Shown: positions 16,192-25,785 of the stretch, piece by piece
How the letters are laid out: each line of letters opens with the position of its first letter
Position numbering within the stretch: position 1 is the stretch's first letter
Assembly (NCBI GenBank): GCA_000431135.1
Contig: HF987830.1
Location: 1-46,186, forward strand
Length of the DNA: 46,186 nucleotides
Direction: 5' to 3'
DNA from: Clostridium sp. CAG:590
GTDB taxonomy: Bacteria; Bacillota; Clostridia; Lachnospirales; Lachnospiraceae
Program-made: the position numbers and the translations under genes
The notes under the pieces: generated by a model
Told to the model about the DNA's origin: nothing
Seen by the model: the letters and a program-made list of their open reading frames with translations, nothing else
Databases searched by the model: none

Positions 16192-17446
16192 TTTTGCCTG
16201 TCTCCTCATCTGTTAATGTGTATTTGTATCGAAGAATTCTTCTCACAGACTCATCAATCTGTTGCTCTGATATCGTTCCGTCGTGCAATGCCTGATATGC
16301 TCCCTTCATAGAGGCTTCAAAATCAGCAGAAAATATCATATCATTTCCCGCTGCAAATGCCCGCCCGGTCGCTTCTTCCAAAGAATATTTCTTAAGGATC
16401 GCCTGCATATTCAGATCATCTGCAATAATCACTCCATCATACTGAAACTCATCACGCAATAGTGCATGTACCTTCTGCGACAAAGATGCCGGATTCTCTT
16501 CATCTACCGCCTGCATCGTAATATGGGATACCATCACCATGTCTGCACCCGCTGCAATACCTGTCTGGTATGGAAGAAAATCATTCTGTCGATATGCCTT
16601 AAGACTCTTCGGATCTGTTGCAAACGTAGTATGTGTATTGACATTATTTCCATATCCGGGAAAATGTTTCAGACATACGCCCATATTTACTGCATCCATC
16701 TCCGTTACAACCGTTTTTACATATTCTGCAACTTCCTCTGCCTTTCCGCTTGCACTGCGTTCATACATATATGCCGCAGGATCATTCACAACATCCGCAA
16801 CCGGATCAAAATTGATATTGATTCCTAACTGTTGCAGGATATCTGCCTTTCTTTTCGATTCCGTACGAACCGCCTCGATTCCCTGCTGATAAATCACTCT
16901 TGCACTTTCAAACTGTGGAACATCTTCTTCCCTCAGTCCGCAGATCCTGCTGATGTCACCGCCCTCTTCATCTACTCCTATCAACAACGGCACATCTGCT
17001 GTTGCCTGCATGCTATCTACTCGCTCTCTCACTTCACGGATCGTTTTTCCGTCAAAATCAACAGCAAAAAAGATTACACCGCCCGGTTGCCGGGTACGAA
17101 AGTTATACCCTGTCATGTCCTTTTCATTTGTCAGGATCATGCACTGTGCAAGTTTCTGTCCGATCGTCATATGTTCCATCCATTGATCGATCACAGCCTC
17201 CTGACGTGCCCATTCCTCCTCCCGCTGCCTCTGTAATTCTGTCAGATTCACGCCCGCCGGGTGCCCTTTCTCTGATCTGTTCCACTCTATTCCTTTATCT
17301 GACACAACTGTTTCTTCTATTCCGCATGCCCGGTCAACAACTTTCTTCACCTTCTCCGGCAGATAGTTGTTTCGGTATGCAATCGTAATTCCGCCTAAAC
17401 AGCAAAGAAGTACGATTGCAAACAGAACCCCCTGATTTTTCCACAT
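16184..17446 (-). CDS. GH3 beta-N-acetylhexosaminidase-like protein (NagZ type)
   Basis: A 420-aa membrane-anchored glycoside hydrolase. Residues 6-24 are an N-terminal membrane helix with a short cytoplasmic start, so the enzyme faces outward. The GH3 barrel (about 90-405) shows PLLIGVDEEGGDISR, KHFPGYG (260-266), VMVSHITM and VIIADDLNM with nucleophile Asp343. In NagZ enzymes the acid/base is an Asp-His dyad in a D-x-H loop; here it reads N270-T-H272, so the Asp is Asn. It sits 7 nt after the membrane transglutaminase gene. It should act on GlcNAc-containing wall glycan. Confidence 0.9.
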   Translation of the reverse strand: MWKNQGVLFAIVLLCCLGGITIAYRNNYLPEKVKKVVDRACGIEETVVSDKGIEWNRSEKGHPAGVNLTELQRQREEEWARQEAVIDQWMEHMTIGQKLAQCMILTNEKDMTGYNFRTRQPGGVIFFAVDFDGKTIREVRERVDSMQATADVPLLIGVDEEGGDISRICGLREEDVPQFESARVIYQQGIEAVRTESKRKADILQQLGININFDPVADVVNDPAAYMYERSASGKAEEVAEYVKTVVTEMDAVNMGVCLKHFPGYGNNVNTHTTFATDPKSLKAYRQNDFLPYQTGIAAGADMVMVSHITMQAVDEENPASLSQKVHALLRDEFQYDGVIIADDLNMQAILKKYSLEEATGRAFAAGNDMIFSADFEASMKGAYQALHDGTISEQQIDESVRRILRYKYTLTDEETGKNE

Positions 17447-17452
17447 ATAACA

Positions 17453-19870
17453 CTACCTCTTACAAAGTTTAATCTTATCTCCCATTTTTGCCTTTTCCCA
17501 TACAAGCTTTTGTATAATACGAATCATTTTCCCGACTTGCATCAACTCGTTTTCTTCTATTATGTGCTTACTGAAACTGATTGCCTCCACCCGGTCAGCA
17601 AATGCCTGTGCCTCATCCGGCATGCCGTACCGTTCTTTCATGTATACCATCTGCTCCTTATGGCTTTTGCATGCATCAAATGTAACATCGCAAACCCTTA
17701 TCATATCACACAGATCTGCATATCTTGCAACAATTGCTTCCCGAAGATCCTCCTGATGACAAACGCGGTATCTTCTGACCTTATGAATCAATATCCGCAC
17801 AATATTCCATACAATGTATGCTGCCACAATTGCGAACACAACATAGATCAGCCATGCCATTTTCGCTAATTCCAGATCTCCCAGGATTCCGGATGTATTA
17901 TCCCCGTCTGTTCCAACATTTTTTACTGCCTTTGTAAATGCATCCCAGAAATTATCCTCATCCGTTTCGGCTGCACTCCCCGGTGTTACTTCCACCACTT
18001 TCCATCCAAATCCGTCAACATATATCTCCACCCATGCATGTGCCATCGCATCCGTTACTTCCACATCCATAACCGGTGAATCTCCAATTGCCGAATATCC
18101 ACTGTAATAATCCTTTGGGTCTTCCTGCTCGTTAATGTCTGATGCCAATACATTTTCAAAAGAAAAAGCATATCCTTCCACATAACGGGCCGGTATTCCC
18201 ATTTCCCGGAAGATCAAGGTTGCTGCTGACGCAAAATGTGCACAATACCCTTTCCGATTCTGTGTCAGAAAATAGTTAATAAAATCTTCTCCTCTTGGTG
18301 TAGCACCCGGACTCAGCGTATATGGAATATTATCCTGGAAATATTGTGACACTGTATCCGTAATCTCATTCACCGTCATGGAATCTTTTAATCCGATCTT
18401 GTCACATTCTTCTTTGATCACAGTCTGATTCTCTTCCGGCACTGCTAAATAATCCGCACTGACAGCAGAGACATCCATAGAACCCGGTGTCTGATCCCCA
18501 ATCCGGTTATCCCAGACAATCTGCGGATAATAGATATATTCCCCTATTTCCATACGTCTTAATCCCTGACTGTTTTGAAACATCTCATGATTATTGTAAA
18601 TGGTATAATCCGGTAATTCGGTGTAATAAGGATAATACAAGTAAGAACTATCCGCTGCCACATTCTTCACCTTCATCATACCGGTAGCATGATATTTCCC
18701 ACTATTCCGTTTCAATTCAGTCGCCTCAATCTTCATGCTCTCATCTTCAAAATCTTCCTGATCTTCTTCCACACTGCTATTATACCGGTATTCACTCAAC
18801 CATTCGTTTTGTGAATATATTGCCCCGGTATAGCCTTTTAAGTAAACCGGCTGATTACTATATGGAGTATACGACACTACTAAATCCGTCAGATAATCCG
18901 GTCGTACATTCGAGATACCGCCGAGTTTTCCTCCACTCATGCCTCCGACAGATGCATATTGATTGTAAAAACCGGAAAAACCCAACAATACAAAATTCCC
19001 CAGCACATCCGCTGTTTTTTCCCGCAATGTATCGGTTTTAAACCGCCCGTCAAATGTTGCCGGTGAAACAAATATCTGCACCGCAAAGACAACGCAGCTC
19101 AGAAAAACAATAGCTGTCAGCAATACATTTTGAAAAACACCCGCATCCTGCGAATAAATAATCCGCTTCTTTTTAAACCGGAATGGTTTATCCCATGCAA
19201 ATGCAAGATAATGACCATTCGCCTTAAATACAATGACCATCAGATAGCCGATTGCCAGTAACAACATGTAAAAAACATCCGGAGTCAATTTCATATATAA
19301 CGGAATAACCAACAACGGAAATGTCAACGCTATCGCCCAGATCAAACTCATTCTCGAATACAGCCAGATATTCAAAATAATGATCAGAACCATTCCTACA
19401 AAGATTGCCATGATCGCGACGGTTAAATAATCATTATCAATCTGCACCTCATATTCCCGGACACCCGGCAAGTCAAAAAAGGTTCTCGCACGGCTCAACA
19501 CCCGGTTAACTACCACATACAACCCGGAATTTGCATGGATCCGGAACAGATAGATCGCAACAACAAATACACCAAAAAACAGAATATATCCAATATCCCG
19601 GTATAAGAATTTGGACAATGCATACAAGAAAGAGAAATACAATGACAATAGCATATATGCCACGATCACAATTACATAATTATATGATAAATCCAACGCA
19701 GAAAGAAATCCTCCTACCGATCCCAGTACAAGAAAAAATGCGATCAGCGAACGCAAAAAACAGCTATACACAATATTCCCGATCTTCATTTCCGGTGATT
19801 TCAGATAAATCCCCTCTGCAAGCATATAATCATCTTTATGGACTTGTTCCTTTTTCTTTCTTCCGAACAT
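17453..19870 (-). CDS. Membrane transglutaminase-like protein (TgpA/DUF3488 type)
   Basis: An 805-aa protein. About seven or eight membrane helices fill residues 28-275. A large external part follows, with the transglutaminase core at about 530-650: GYCAHFASAATLIFREMGIPARYVEGY carries the catalytic Cys, HAWVEIYVDGFGWKVVEVTPG the His, with Glu in the usual Asp position. A last membrane helix (about 695-715) leads to a cytoplasmic helical tail. This architecture goes with MoxR and DUF58 proteins as a conserved set of unresolved function, proposed to act in envelope assembly. Confidence 0.92.
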   Translation of the reverse strand: MFGRKKKEQVHKDDYMLAEGIYLKSPEMKIGNIVYSCFLRSLIAFFLVLGSVGGFLSALDLSYNYVIVIVAYMLLSLYFSFLYALSKFLYRDIGYILFFGVFVVAIYLFRIHANSGLYVVVNRVLSRARTFFDLPGVREYEVQIDNDYLTVAIMAIFVGMVLIIILNIWLYSRMSLIWAIALTFPLLVIPLYMKLTPDVFYMLLLAIGYLMVIVFKANGHYLAFAWDKPFRFKKKRIIYSQDAGVFQNVLLTAIVFLSCVVFAVQIFVSPATFDGRFKTDTLREKTADVLGNFVLLGFSGFYNQYASVGGMSGGKLGGISNVRPDYLTDLVVSYTPYSNQPVYLKGYTGAIYSQNEWLSEYRYNSSVEEDQEDFEDESMKIEATELKRNSGKYHATGMMKVKNVAADSSYLYYPYYTELPDYTIYNNHEMFQNSQGLRRMEIGEYIYYPQIVWDNRIGDQTPGSMDVSAVSADYLAVPEENQTVIKEECDKIGLKDSMTVNEITDTVSQYFQDNIPYTLSPGATPRGEDFINYFLTQNRKGYCAHFASAATLIFREMGIPARYVEGYAFSFENVLASDINEQEDPKDYYSGYSAIGDSPVMDVEVTDAMAHAWVEIYVDGFGWKVVEVTPGSAAETDEDNFWDAFTKAVKNVGTDGDNTSGILGDLELAKMAWLIYVVFAIVAAYIVWNIVRILIHKVRRYRVCHQEDLREAIVARYADLCDMIRVCDVTFDACKSHKEQMVYMKERYGMPDEAQAFADRVEAISFSKHIIEENELMQVGKMIRIIQKLVWEKAKMGDKIKLCKR

Positions 19871-19900
19871 GAATATCCTTCCTCTACTTCCATTCCTTAC

Positions 19901-20962
19901 CTACAGCAGAATTGCCACTGTATTATGTCCACCTGATATCATATCCTGACTTTGTATGCCTTCTACATTTGGTCCAATATACAAAAATTGTCCAATTGAT
20001 GGGTATTCCTTTTGAAACAATTCCTGTACCTTTTGTTCTTTCTCATAACAGACATCATATAACATCATCATCATCCATTGTTTTCGTTCTTCTTCATTGC
20101 CAATATACATTTCCTGAAGACCGCCTTTTTTAACACTGTAGTAGTGTACCGTAAATGGCAGATTCTGCCGTACAAATGCCCGTGTAACACTGTCGGTCAG
20201 CGCTAAGATACTCTCCAACTGCATCTGCGGATCATTCATTAGCTCCACTAAAACATGCAATTGCATGGCAGACACACTCACACGTTCCTTGACCATCAAT
20301 TCATCTTTTTTCGTAGACAATTTCCAATGTATGTTTTGCAGTTTGTCTCCCGGAATATATTCCCGGATTCCGCTGATATCCGAAAAATCATATCCTTTTT
20401 CTCTGCTCTCCATTGCTTCCGATACACCTTTTTGATACAACAGCCCTGCTTCCTGTTCCCGTTCTTGTCCTTTGGGAAGGATCATACATTCCGTTTTCTG
20501 CTCAACAAAACACTTTACAGCATATATTCCCAATAGATCCATGCAGATCAGGTGGTCTGTATACATGCGAAACCGCCCACACTGTTCCATCACGACCGGA
20601 TAGGAAACTGACGTAGTCTGATGTGCCCGAACCGGTATATTCAGTTCGTGCTGCCCCCAATTCTTGTAAAAGGTGTTGTCAATCTGAAGTGGCAATGTTG
20701 CATTTACCAATGGAAACCAGGTTGGATTATCCACGTCAATATACACAAAAAACTCCTCATTCTTTGCCATCGGCTCCTGTGGAGCACGAAGATGCACTTG
20801 TAGACTTCTTCCTGCTTTGCGCGTTCCGTAAATACTGTAAATCGGAAATACCAGTAATCCGATCAGCAATACAAAATTAATATAACTGTGTAATGCCATC
20901 ATTATGAAAATATTAAGTCCAATTGCAACCAGATAACGCAATAGATTACGAATTTGCAGCAT
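19901..20962 (-). CDS. DUF58 domain protein
   Basis: A 353-aa protein with two N-terminal membrane helices (about 7-45), a beta-rich stretch, and the DUF58 signature at about 190-220: GYDFSDIREY-type core, here DFSDISGIREYIPGD, then IHWKLSTKKDELMVKE. DUF58 proteins have a vWA-like fold and partner with MoxR ATPases; the C-terminal part (VLVELMNDPQMQLESILALTDSV) fits a vWA fold. It lies between moxR and the transglutaminase gene, 30 nt before the latter. Confidence 0.92.
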   Translation of the reverse strand: MLQIRNLLRYLVAIGLNIFIMMALHSYINFVLLIGLLVFPIYSIYGTRKAGRSLQVHLRAPQEPMAKNEEFFVYIDVDNPTWFPLVNATLPLQIDNTFYKNWGQHELNIPVRAHQTTSVSYPVVMEQCGRFRMYTDHLICMDLLGIYAVKCFVEQKTECMILPKGQEREQEAGLLYQKGVSEAMESREKGYDFSDISGIREYIPGDKLQNIHWKLSTKKDELMVKERVSVSAMQLHVLVELMNDPQMQLESILALTDSVTRAFVRQNLPFTVHYYSVKKGGLQEMYIGNEEERKQWMMMMLYDVCYEKEQKVQELFQKEYPSIGQFLYIGPNVEGIQSQDMISGGHNTVAILL

Positions 20963-21028
20963 TTTCTACCTTTCCTCTCCGGTATTTATCCGGAAATTGT
21001 TCTTCCTCACAAATGGTCTCTCTCCCAA

Positions 21029-21955
21029 TCAGGTTCTTGGTACTTTCACTCCCTGAAACAACTCTTCCAACGCCTGCTTTATGTCTTTTCCCTCAGCTCT
21101 TGCCTTTGTACTTAATTTTACTCTATGTCCTAATACATCTGCAAAAACCCGGCAGATATCTTCTGGTGTCACATATTCTCTTCCATACATTACTGCCATT
21201 GCTTTCGCCATACGCAAAAGTGCGATACTTCCTCTCGGACTTGCCCCCATCGCAAAATACGGATCTTTTCTCGTCTTCTCCACCAGCGTTACAATATACT
21301 CATAGATTGAATCATGTACATACATATCATTTGTCCGTTTGCGCAAAGCCCGAAATTCTTCGACCGAAATTGTTTCTACAATCTTAGAAAGCGGTTTTCC
21401 CGCATTTTCCTTTAAAATGTCTACCGCAGCCTCATGTTCCGGATATCCCATGGATAAACAGACCATGAAACGATCCAATTGTGATTCCGGCAGCATCTGT
21501 GTTCCGGACGAACCGAGCGGATTCTCTGTTGCAATTACCGTAAACGGATCCGGCAGACTTCTCGTTACGCCATCCACTGTCACGGTTCCCTCTTCCATTA
21601 CCTCCAACAATGCCGATTGCGTTTTGGGCGATGTCCGATTGATCTCATCTGCCAAAAACAGATTGCAAAGAACTGCCCCTTCCTGGTATTCAAATTTCTT
21701 CGTTTCCTGATGATACATGGAAAATCCAACAATATCACTCGGCAATACATCCGGTGTAAACTGTACTCTCCGATAACTTAAAGACATAGATCTTGCAATC
21801 GCCATAGCAAGCGTTGTCTTTCCAACACCCGGAATATCCTCCAGTAACACATGTCCTCCCGCAAGCATGGCCGCCAGCACTTTTTCCACAACCTCTGATT
21901 TTCCTTTTACTACCTTTTCAATCTCGGCCTTGACATCTAACATTTTATTATCCAT
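21029..21955 (-). CDS. MoxR-family AAA+ ATPase
   Basis: A 308-aa AAA+ chaperone-type ATPase. I start it at ATG 21955, with AGAGGA 7 nt upstream, not the in-frame TTG two codons earlier. Walker A EDIPGVGKTTLA, Walker B CNLFLADEINR, sensor 1 VIATENP and the arginine-finger segment PESQLDRFMV are intact; GASPRGSIALLRMAKAMA carries sensor 2. MoxR ATPases remodel or activate vWA/DUF58 partner proteins. It heads the set MoxR - DUF58 - transglutaminase, followed by GH3 and WYL genes. Confidence 0.94.
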   Translation of the reverse strand: MDNKMLDVKAEIEKVVKGKSEVVEKVLAAMLAGGHVLLEDIPGVGKTTLAMAIARSMSLSYRRVQFTPDVLPSDIVGFSMYHQETKKFEYQEGAVLCNLFLADEINRTSPKTQSALLEVMEEGTVTVDGVTRSLPDPFTVIATENPLGSSGTQMLPESQLDRFMVCLSMGYPEHEAAVDILKENAGKPLSKIVETISVEEFRALRKRTNDMYVHDSIYEYIVTLVEKTRKDPYFAMGASPRGSIALLRMAKAMAVMYGREYVTPEDICRVFADVLGHRVKLSTKARAEGKDIKQALEELFQGVKVPRT

Positions 21956-22015
21956 ATACAAATCCTCTCATTCACCCGTTGCATGTCCCTGGCAATATAT
22001 TCTTCCTGTCATCTC

Positions 22016-23302
22016 TTATCTTGTATGTTTATTTACGTATTTTGCCTTATACTTTGAATATACAATTGTCTGATCTTTATATAAACTATAATAACCCGAC
22101 ACCGCATAACTGATCGATACTGCGATCAGATAATAAAACACTCCGTCAAATCCAAACAATTCAAATGCGATCAGTATGGAAGTGATCGGGCAATTCGTCA
22201 CACCGCAGAATACCGCAACCATTCCCGCTGCCGCACAAAGCGATGGAGAAATTCCAACCAGCTGTCCCAACTCACATCCAAGTGCCGCCCCTATACAAAA
22301 AGATGGCACAATCTCGCCACCACGAAATCCCGCCCGCATCGTCAATACGGTGAGTATTAATTTCCACATAAATGCCAGACGGTTTACATTTCCATGTTCG
22401 ATCGCTTCTTCAATTATGTTGGCTCCTGCTCCCATATAATCTGTTGTGTGCAGCAAACAGGTCAATCCAATAATGACCACACTCACCACCACGATCCGGA
22501 TATATGGATTCTTCAGATACTTCCGAAACAATACATTGGTCTGCTTCAATGCAATGCAGAACACAGTACTGAGCAGTGCACACCCCAATGCGATCAATCC
22601 CATTTTAACTCCGGTTAACATTGTAAGATCCGGTATCCCTTTTACATGAAACATTTCCGGGTGAATTCCCAAATTAGCCGCAAAATTCGATGCGATCAAG
22701 GAAGATATCATACAAGGCATCAGTGCCGTATAATACATCACTCCTACACTGACTACCTCTAACGCAAAAACGGCTGCTGCCATCGGGGTACCAAACAATG
22801 CGGAAAACGCTGCACTCATTCCACACATAACGATTACATGCATATCTTCCTCATCCAGCTTAAGCCATCGTCCCATCTGATTACCGATACTTCCGCCAAG
22901 CTGAATTGCAGCTCCCTCCCGTCCTGCAGAGCCTCCTACCAGATGTGTCAGTGCGGTTGTAACAAATATAAGCGGTGCGGATCGGAACGGCACCTCATCC
23001 TGCGCCTTCACCGTAGAAAATACCTGATTGGTTCCACCATCTTCCTTTCCGATCCATTTGTAGAGAAATACGATCAAAAGTCCGGCTACCGGAAGAAACA
23101 GAAAAACCCATAAATGCTGCATCCGGAATGCAGTTACCCTGGTCAGCACAAATGAGAATGCACTGCTTGCTCCTCCTACTACAAATCCGGTCAAAAAAGC
23201 CAGACAGATCCATTTTACAAAACTGACAACATCCTTCTTAAATCTTCTTTCATAATAAGGAACAAATCCTTCCCCATTATGATAATTCTCCCAATCGATC
23301 AT
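22016..23302 (-). CDS. CLC-family anion channel/antiporter, CLC-F-like motifs
   Basis: About 428 residues from ATG 23302 (AAAGGA 8 nt upstream; the ATG at 23308 is too close). About ten to twelve membrane helices. The gating-Glu motif is GGSAGREGAAIQLGGSIG rather than canonical GREGP. The GSGIP region reads GGTNQV, and the third anion motif reads GGEIVPSF rather than GIFAP. These changes recall the fluoride-exporting CLC-F clade, which also lacks the Ser of GSGIP and has GGEVTP-like motifs. I find no fluoride riboswitch upstream. The anion is therefore chloride or fluoride, unresolved. No CBS domains. Confidence 0.88.
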   Translation of the reverse strand: MIDWENYHNGEGFVPYYERRFKKDVVSFVKWICLAFLTGFVVGGASSAFSFVLTRVTAFRMQHLWVFLFLPVAGLLIVFLYKWIGKEDGGTNQVFSTVKAQDEVPFRSAPLIFVTTALTHLVGGSAGREGAAIQLGGSIGNQMGRWLKLDEEDMHVIVMCGMSAAFSALFGTPMAAAVFALEVVSVGVMYYTALMPCMISSLIASNFAANLGIHPEMFHVKGIPDLTMLTGVKMGLIALGCALLSTVFCIALKQTNVLFRKYLKNPYIRIVVVSVVIIGLTCLLHTTDYMGAGANIIEEAIEHGNVNRLAFMWKLILTVLTMRAGFRGGEIVPSFCIGAALGCELGQLVGISPSLCAAAGMVAVFCGVTNCPITSILIAFELFGFDGVFYYLIAVSISYAVSGYYSLYKDQTIVYSKYKAKYVNKHTR

Positions 23303-23435
23303 TTGCATATTCCTTTCAATTAAAATAAACCGGTATTCGCCTGTTCTGCCAGCAAAAATCCGCTCTATTATTCTCTATCTATATGATACTGTTTTTGATT
23401 TCTCTTGTCTAGAAAAATCTCCATATATACAGAAT

Positions 23436-23463
23436 AAGACCGGTTCATTTCCGAACCGGTCTT
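23436..23463 (-). terminator. Terminator after the cytidylate-kinase-like gene
   Basis: AAGACCGGTTC (23436-23446) and GAACCGGTCTT (23453-23463) form an 11-bp stem with a 6-nt loop, 34 nt past the leftward stop; it is followed by ATTCTGTATAT in that direction. Confidence 0.7.
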
Positions 23464-23497
23464 GTCACTTCACATTATTAAATAGAATTATGCATGG

Positions 23498-24097
23498 TCA
23501 TGCCAGAAACTGATCAATGTATGCGATCAACGCTTCCACCGTTTTATCAATTCCAAGTGTGGAGCTATTCACGCAAATATCGTAGCTTCTTGAATCGCCC
23601 CATTTGCCATCTGCATAGAAGTTATGATACGTCTTACGCATCTTATCTTCTTTGCGCATTCTATTCAGGGCTGCTTTCTCTTCCAGCTGATACTTCTTCA
23701 TAACCCGTCGCTGTTTTACATCCCTGTTGCCAAGAATAAATATGCTGACCACATTCGGATTATCGCGAAGTACATACTCTGCACATCTTCCGACGATTAC
23801 AAATGATTCTTTTTCTTTATCGCCTTTTGTACGGATAAAATCAAATATATGATTCGCTACCGTCTGCTCCAATGGAAGATAACTTCCGTCCATTGAAACC
23901 GGATAAAAGATCGGATTCACCGGCTTTTCATCAAAATACTTTGCCACATCTGCATTGATTGACCCTTTCTCCTGCACATGATCAAAGATCTCTTTATCAT
24001 ATAACGGAATGTTATAATGCTTTGCCAGACGTTCCGCAATCTCATGACCGCCACTACCAAATTCTCTTCCGACTGAAATAATAATCTGTTTACCCAT
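23498..24097 (-). CDS. Cytidylate kinase-like protein
   Basis: A 199-aa P-loop protein of the cytidylate-kinase-like family (Cytidylate_kin2). The N-terminal IISVGREFGSGGHEIAERLA is a variant P-loop, and PLYDKEIFDHV follows. The lid-region FILGNRDVKQRRVMKKYQL and later RTYHNFYADGKWGDSRSYDICVNSS are characteristic. This group is separate from the housekeeping Cmk, and its substrate is unproven. Monocistronic, with a terminator downstream. Confidence 0.9.
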   Translation of the reverse strand: MGKQIIISVGREFGSGGHEIAERLAKHYNIPLYDKEIFDHVQEKGSINADVAKYFDEKPVNPIFYPVSMDGSYLPLEQTVANHIFDFIRTKGDKEKESFVIVGRCAEYVLRDNPNVVSIFILGNRDVKQRRVMKKYQLEEKAALNRMRKEDKMRKTYHNFYADGKWGDSRSYDICVNSSTLGIDKTVEALIAYIDQFLA

Positions 24098-24278
24098 AAC
24101 CCATACCTTCTTTCTGCCTTACACATCTGTGAACCTTCCTCTGCAAACCGGTTATTCTTCACTCTTTGTCTGCACAATCGACGCCCTCCAATTTCTCTGT
24201 CGATATCCGCATTATATCATATTTTGTCAGAATTTTAAAGCATTTTCACAATTATTTCCCATCAATTTTCATTGGTTT

Positions 24279-25592
24279 TCAAACCGTCAGCTTCTTACAT
24301 TCCATATAATATCTCTTTTCGTTTGCCTCACCCATAGAGAATGTCTTTCGCGGCAGAACACCGTCTTTTACAACACCGATAAACAGATCTTTTTTCTCTA
24401 CATCCGGTAATAATATTCCAATATTTCCTTCCCGTTTTGACAAATCTTTCACCGTATCTTCTCCGTGTATATAATCAATCTTACATTCCGGATGCTGCAA
24501 AAGGTAATCATCTAAGAAATTCTGAATCGTTGCAGCGGCAATTCCCCATACCGGGTGTACCACTTCCACGCATTGGGTATCCGTACCATTATATACCGAA
24601 AATACATGATGCTCTGCATCCGCATATGGTGCTCTATCTCCCTCGCGTACATTTACTTCGCAACCATGTTCTTCGTAATAGGTAACCATTGCTGCAAGGA
24701 ATTCTTCTTCCTGTACTCCAAACATGACCCTATGGATCGGTTCAATCTCCAGACTCTTATCATGTACATTTACAATTTCGCACAGACAATATCTTGCAGG
24801 ATGTACCGCTCTCTCCTCCTCTGTCAGATCTTTCTTGATATTCTCCCATGCTGCTTTGGCAGTTGCCATAGAGTGATTTCCATCTCCTACCGCCAGATTC
24901 AAAAGCGGGCATTCTGCAGTTACCTGATATTTGTTCTGAAATGCTTCCGGATCTGCCAGATTCTCAATCTTTCTCATAATATCCGCTGTGAATTCACCCT
25001 CCGGAATCAGCCATCCTGAAATATGTCCTCCACCCTGCATCAGATCTGTATCGTACACTTTCCGGAAAGCATCTGTCTTTTGGGTGAGTGGTTCAATTAT
25101 TGAACAATCCGGATCATCGATCAATAGCATAATATGTGGCAGCTCCACACTTGCTGTCTGTCGCACCTTCAATCTCGGCGGAATTCTTTCTTCCACAGTC
25201 ATCTCCGTAGGACGGATCAGACTTGTCGACCCCTTCTTATACTCGTATGTCTCAAGATCCACTTCAACAACTAACCCATTTCTACTATATTGCCCGCCAA
25301 AGCTTCTCTCTACTAACATAAATCCCTTTGGCAATTCCTGTATTGTTCCATCTGCAAGATAAGAATCCATCACATTGTGAATCCGGTCAATTCTTACCTC
25401 CTCTTCTTCACTTCCCAAATACACCTCAGGCAGGATCATGTGTAATGTAGAGGGTGCTTCTCCAACCATCTCCTCACTCTCTTTCCAATATTCCGGTTGT
25501 GAAGTATACTGATCGCACGCTACGACAGACCATTTATAAAGATCACTTTCTTCATTGGGCATCCATATGCCCGGTACATGTAAACAATTCAT
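24279..25592 (-). CDS. DUF1015 family protein
   Basis: A 437-aa cytoplasmic protein matching the DUF1015 family: N-terminal GIWMPNEESDLYKWSVVACDQYTS, HMILPEV, a PTEMTVEERIPPRLKVRQ segment, LMQGGGHISGWLIPE, and AVGDGNHSMATAKAAWE, the most conserved stretch. The biochemical role is not settled. AAAGGAG lies upstream. The 181 nt between it and the kinase gene hold no visible gene. Confidence 0.9.
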   Translation of the reverse strand: MNCLHVPGIWMPNEESDLYKWSVVACDQYTSQPEYWKESEEMVGEAPSTLHMILPEVYLGSEEEEVRIDRIHNVMDSYLADGTIQELPKGFMLVERSFGGQYSRNGLVVEVDLETYEYKKGSTSLIRPTEMTVEERIPPRLKVRQTASVELPHIMLLIDDPDCSIIEPLTQKTDAFRKVYDTDLMQGGGHISGWLIPEGEFTADIMRKIENLADPEAFQNKYQVTAECPLLNLAVGDGNHSMATAKAAWENIKKDLTEEERAVHPARYCLCEIVNVHDKSLEIEPIHRVMFGVQEEEFLAAMVTYYEEHGCEVNVREGDRAPYADAEHHVFSVYNGTDTQCVEVVHPVWGIAAATIQNFLDDYLLQHPECKIDYIHGEDTVKDLSKREGNIGILLPDVEKKDLFIGVVKDGVLPRKTFSMGEANEKRYYMECKKLTV

Positions 25593-25706
25593 TTTCCTGG
25601 TCTCCTTTGTGTTTTTTTGTTAGTATAGCACAAACCATTCTCCTGGCACAATATGCACTCTGTGTGCACACTTAATAAAGTTTTGGGAAAGATTTAATAT
25701 TCTAAA

Positions 25707-25735
25707 TTGACATAACTGCTATTAAATGATAAATT
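25707..25735 (+). promoter_or_regulatory. Predicted promoter of the HTH regulator gene
   Basis: Exact TTGACA at 25707-25712, a 17-nt spacer and TAAATT at 25730-25735, about 50 nt before the ATG. A perfect palindrome GTGTGCACAC lies just upstream at 25662-25671 and might serve as an operator for either divergent gene. Confidence 0.45.
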
Positions 25736-25785
25736 TATATTATTGATTGACGTTTATCGATTGTCCAGTGGGGAGGAATATACAA

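Noticed and set aside
23303..23435. Fluoride riboswitch upstream of the CLC gene
   Set aside because: I looked for the conserved GG-GATGG ... CCTAC core on the minus strand and did not find it.
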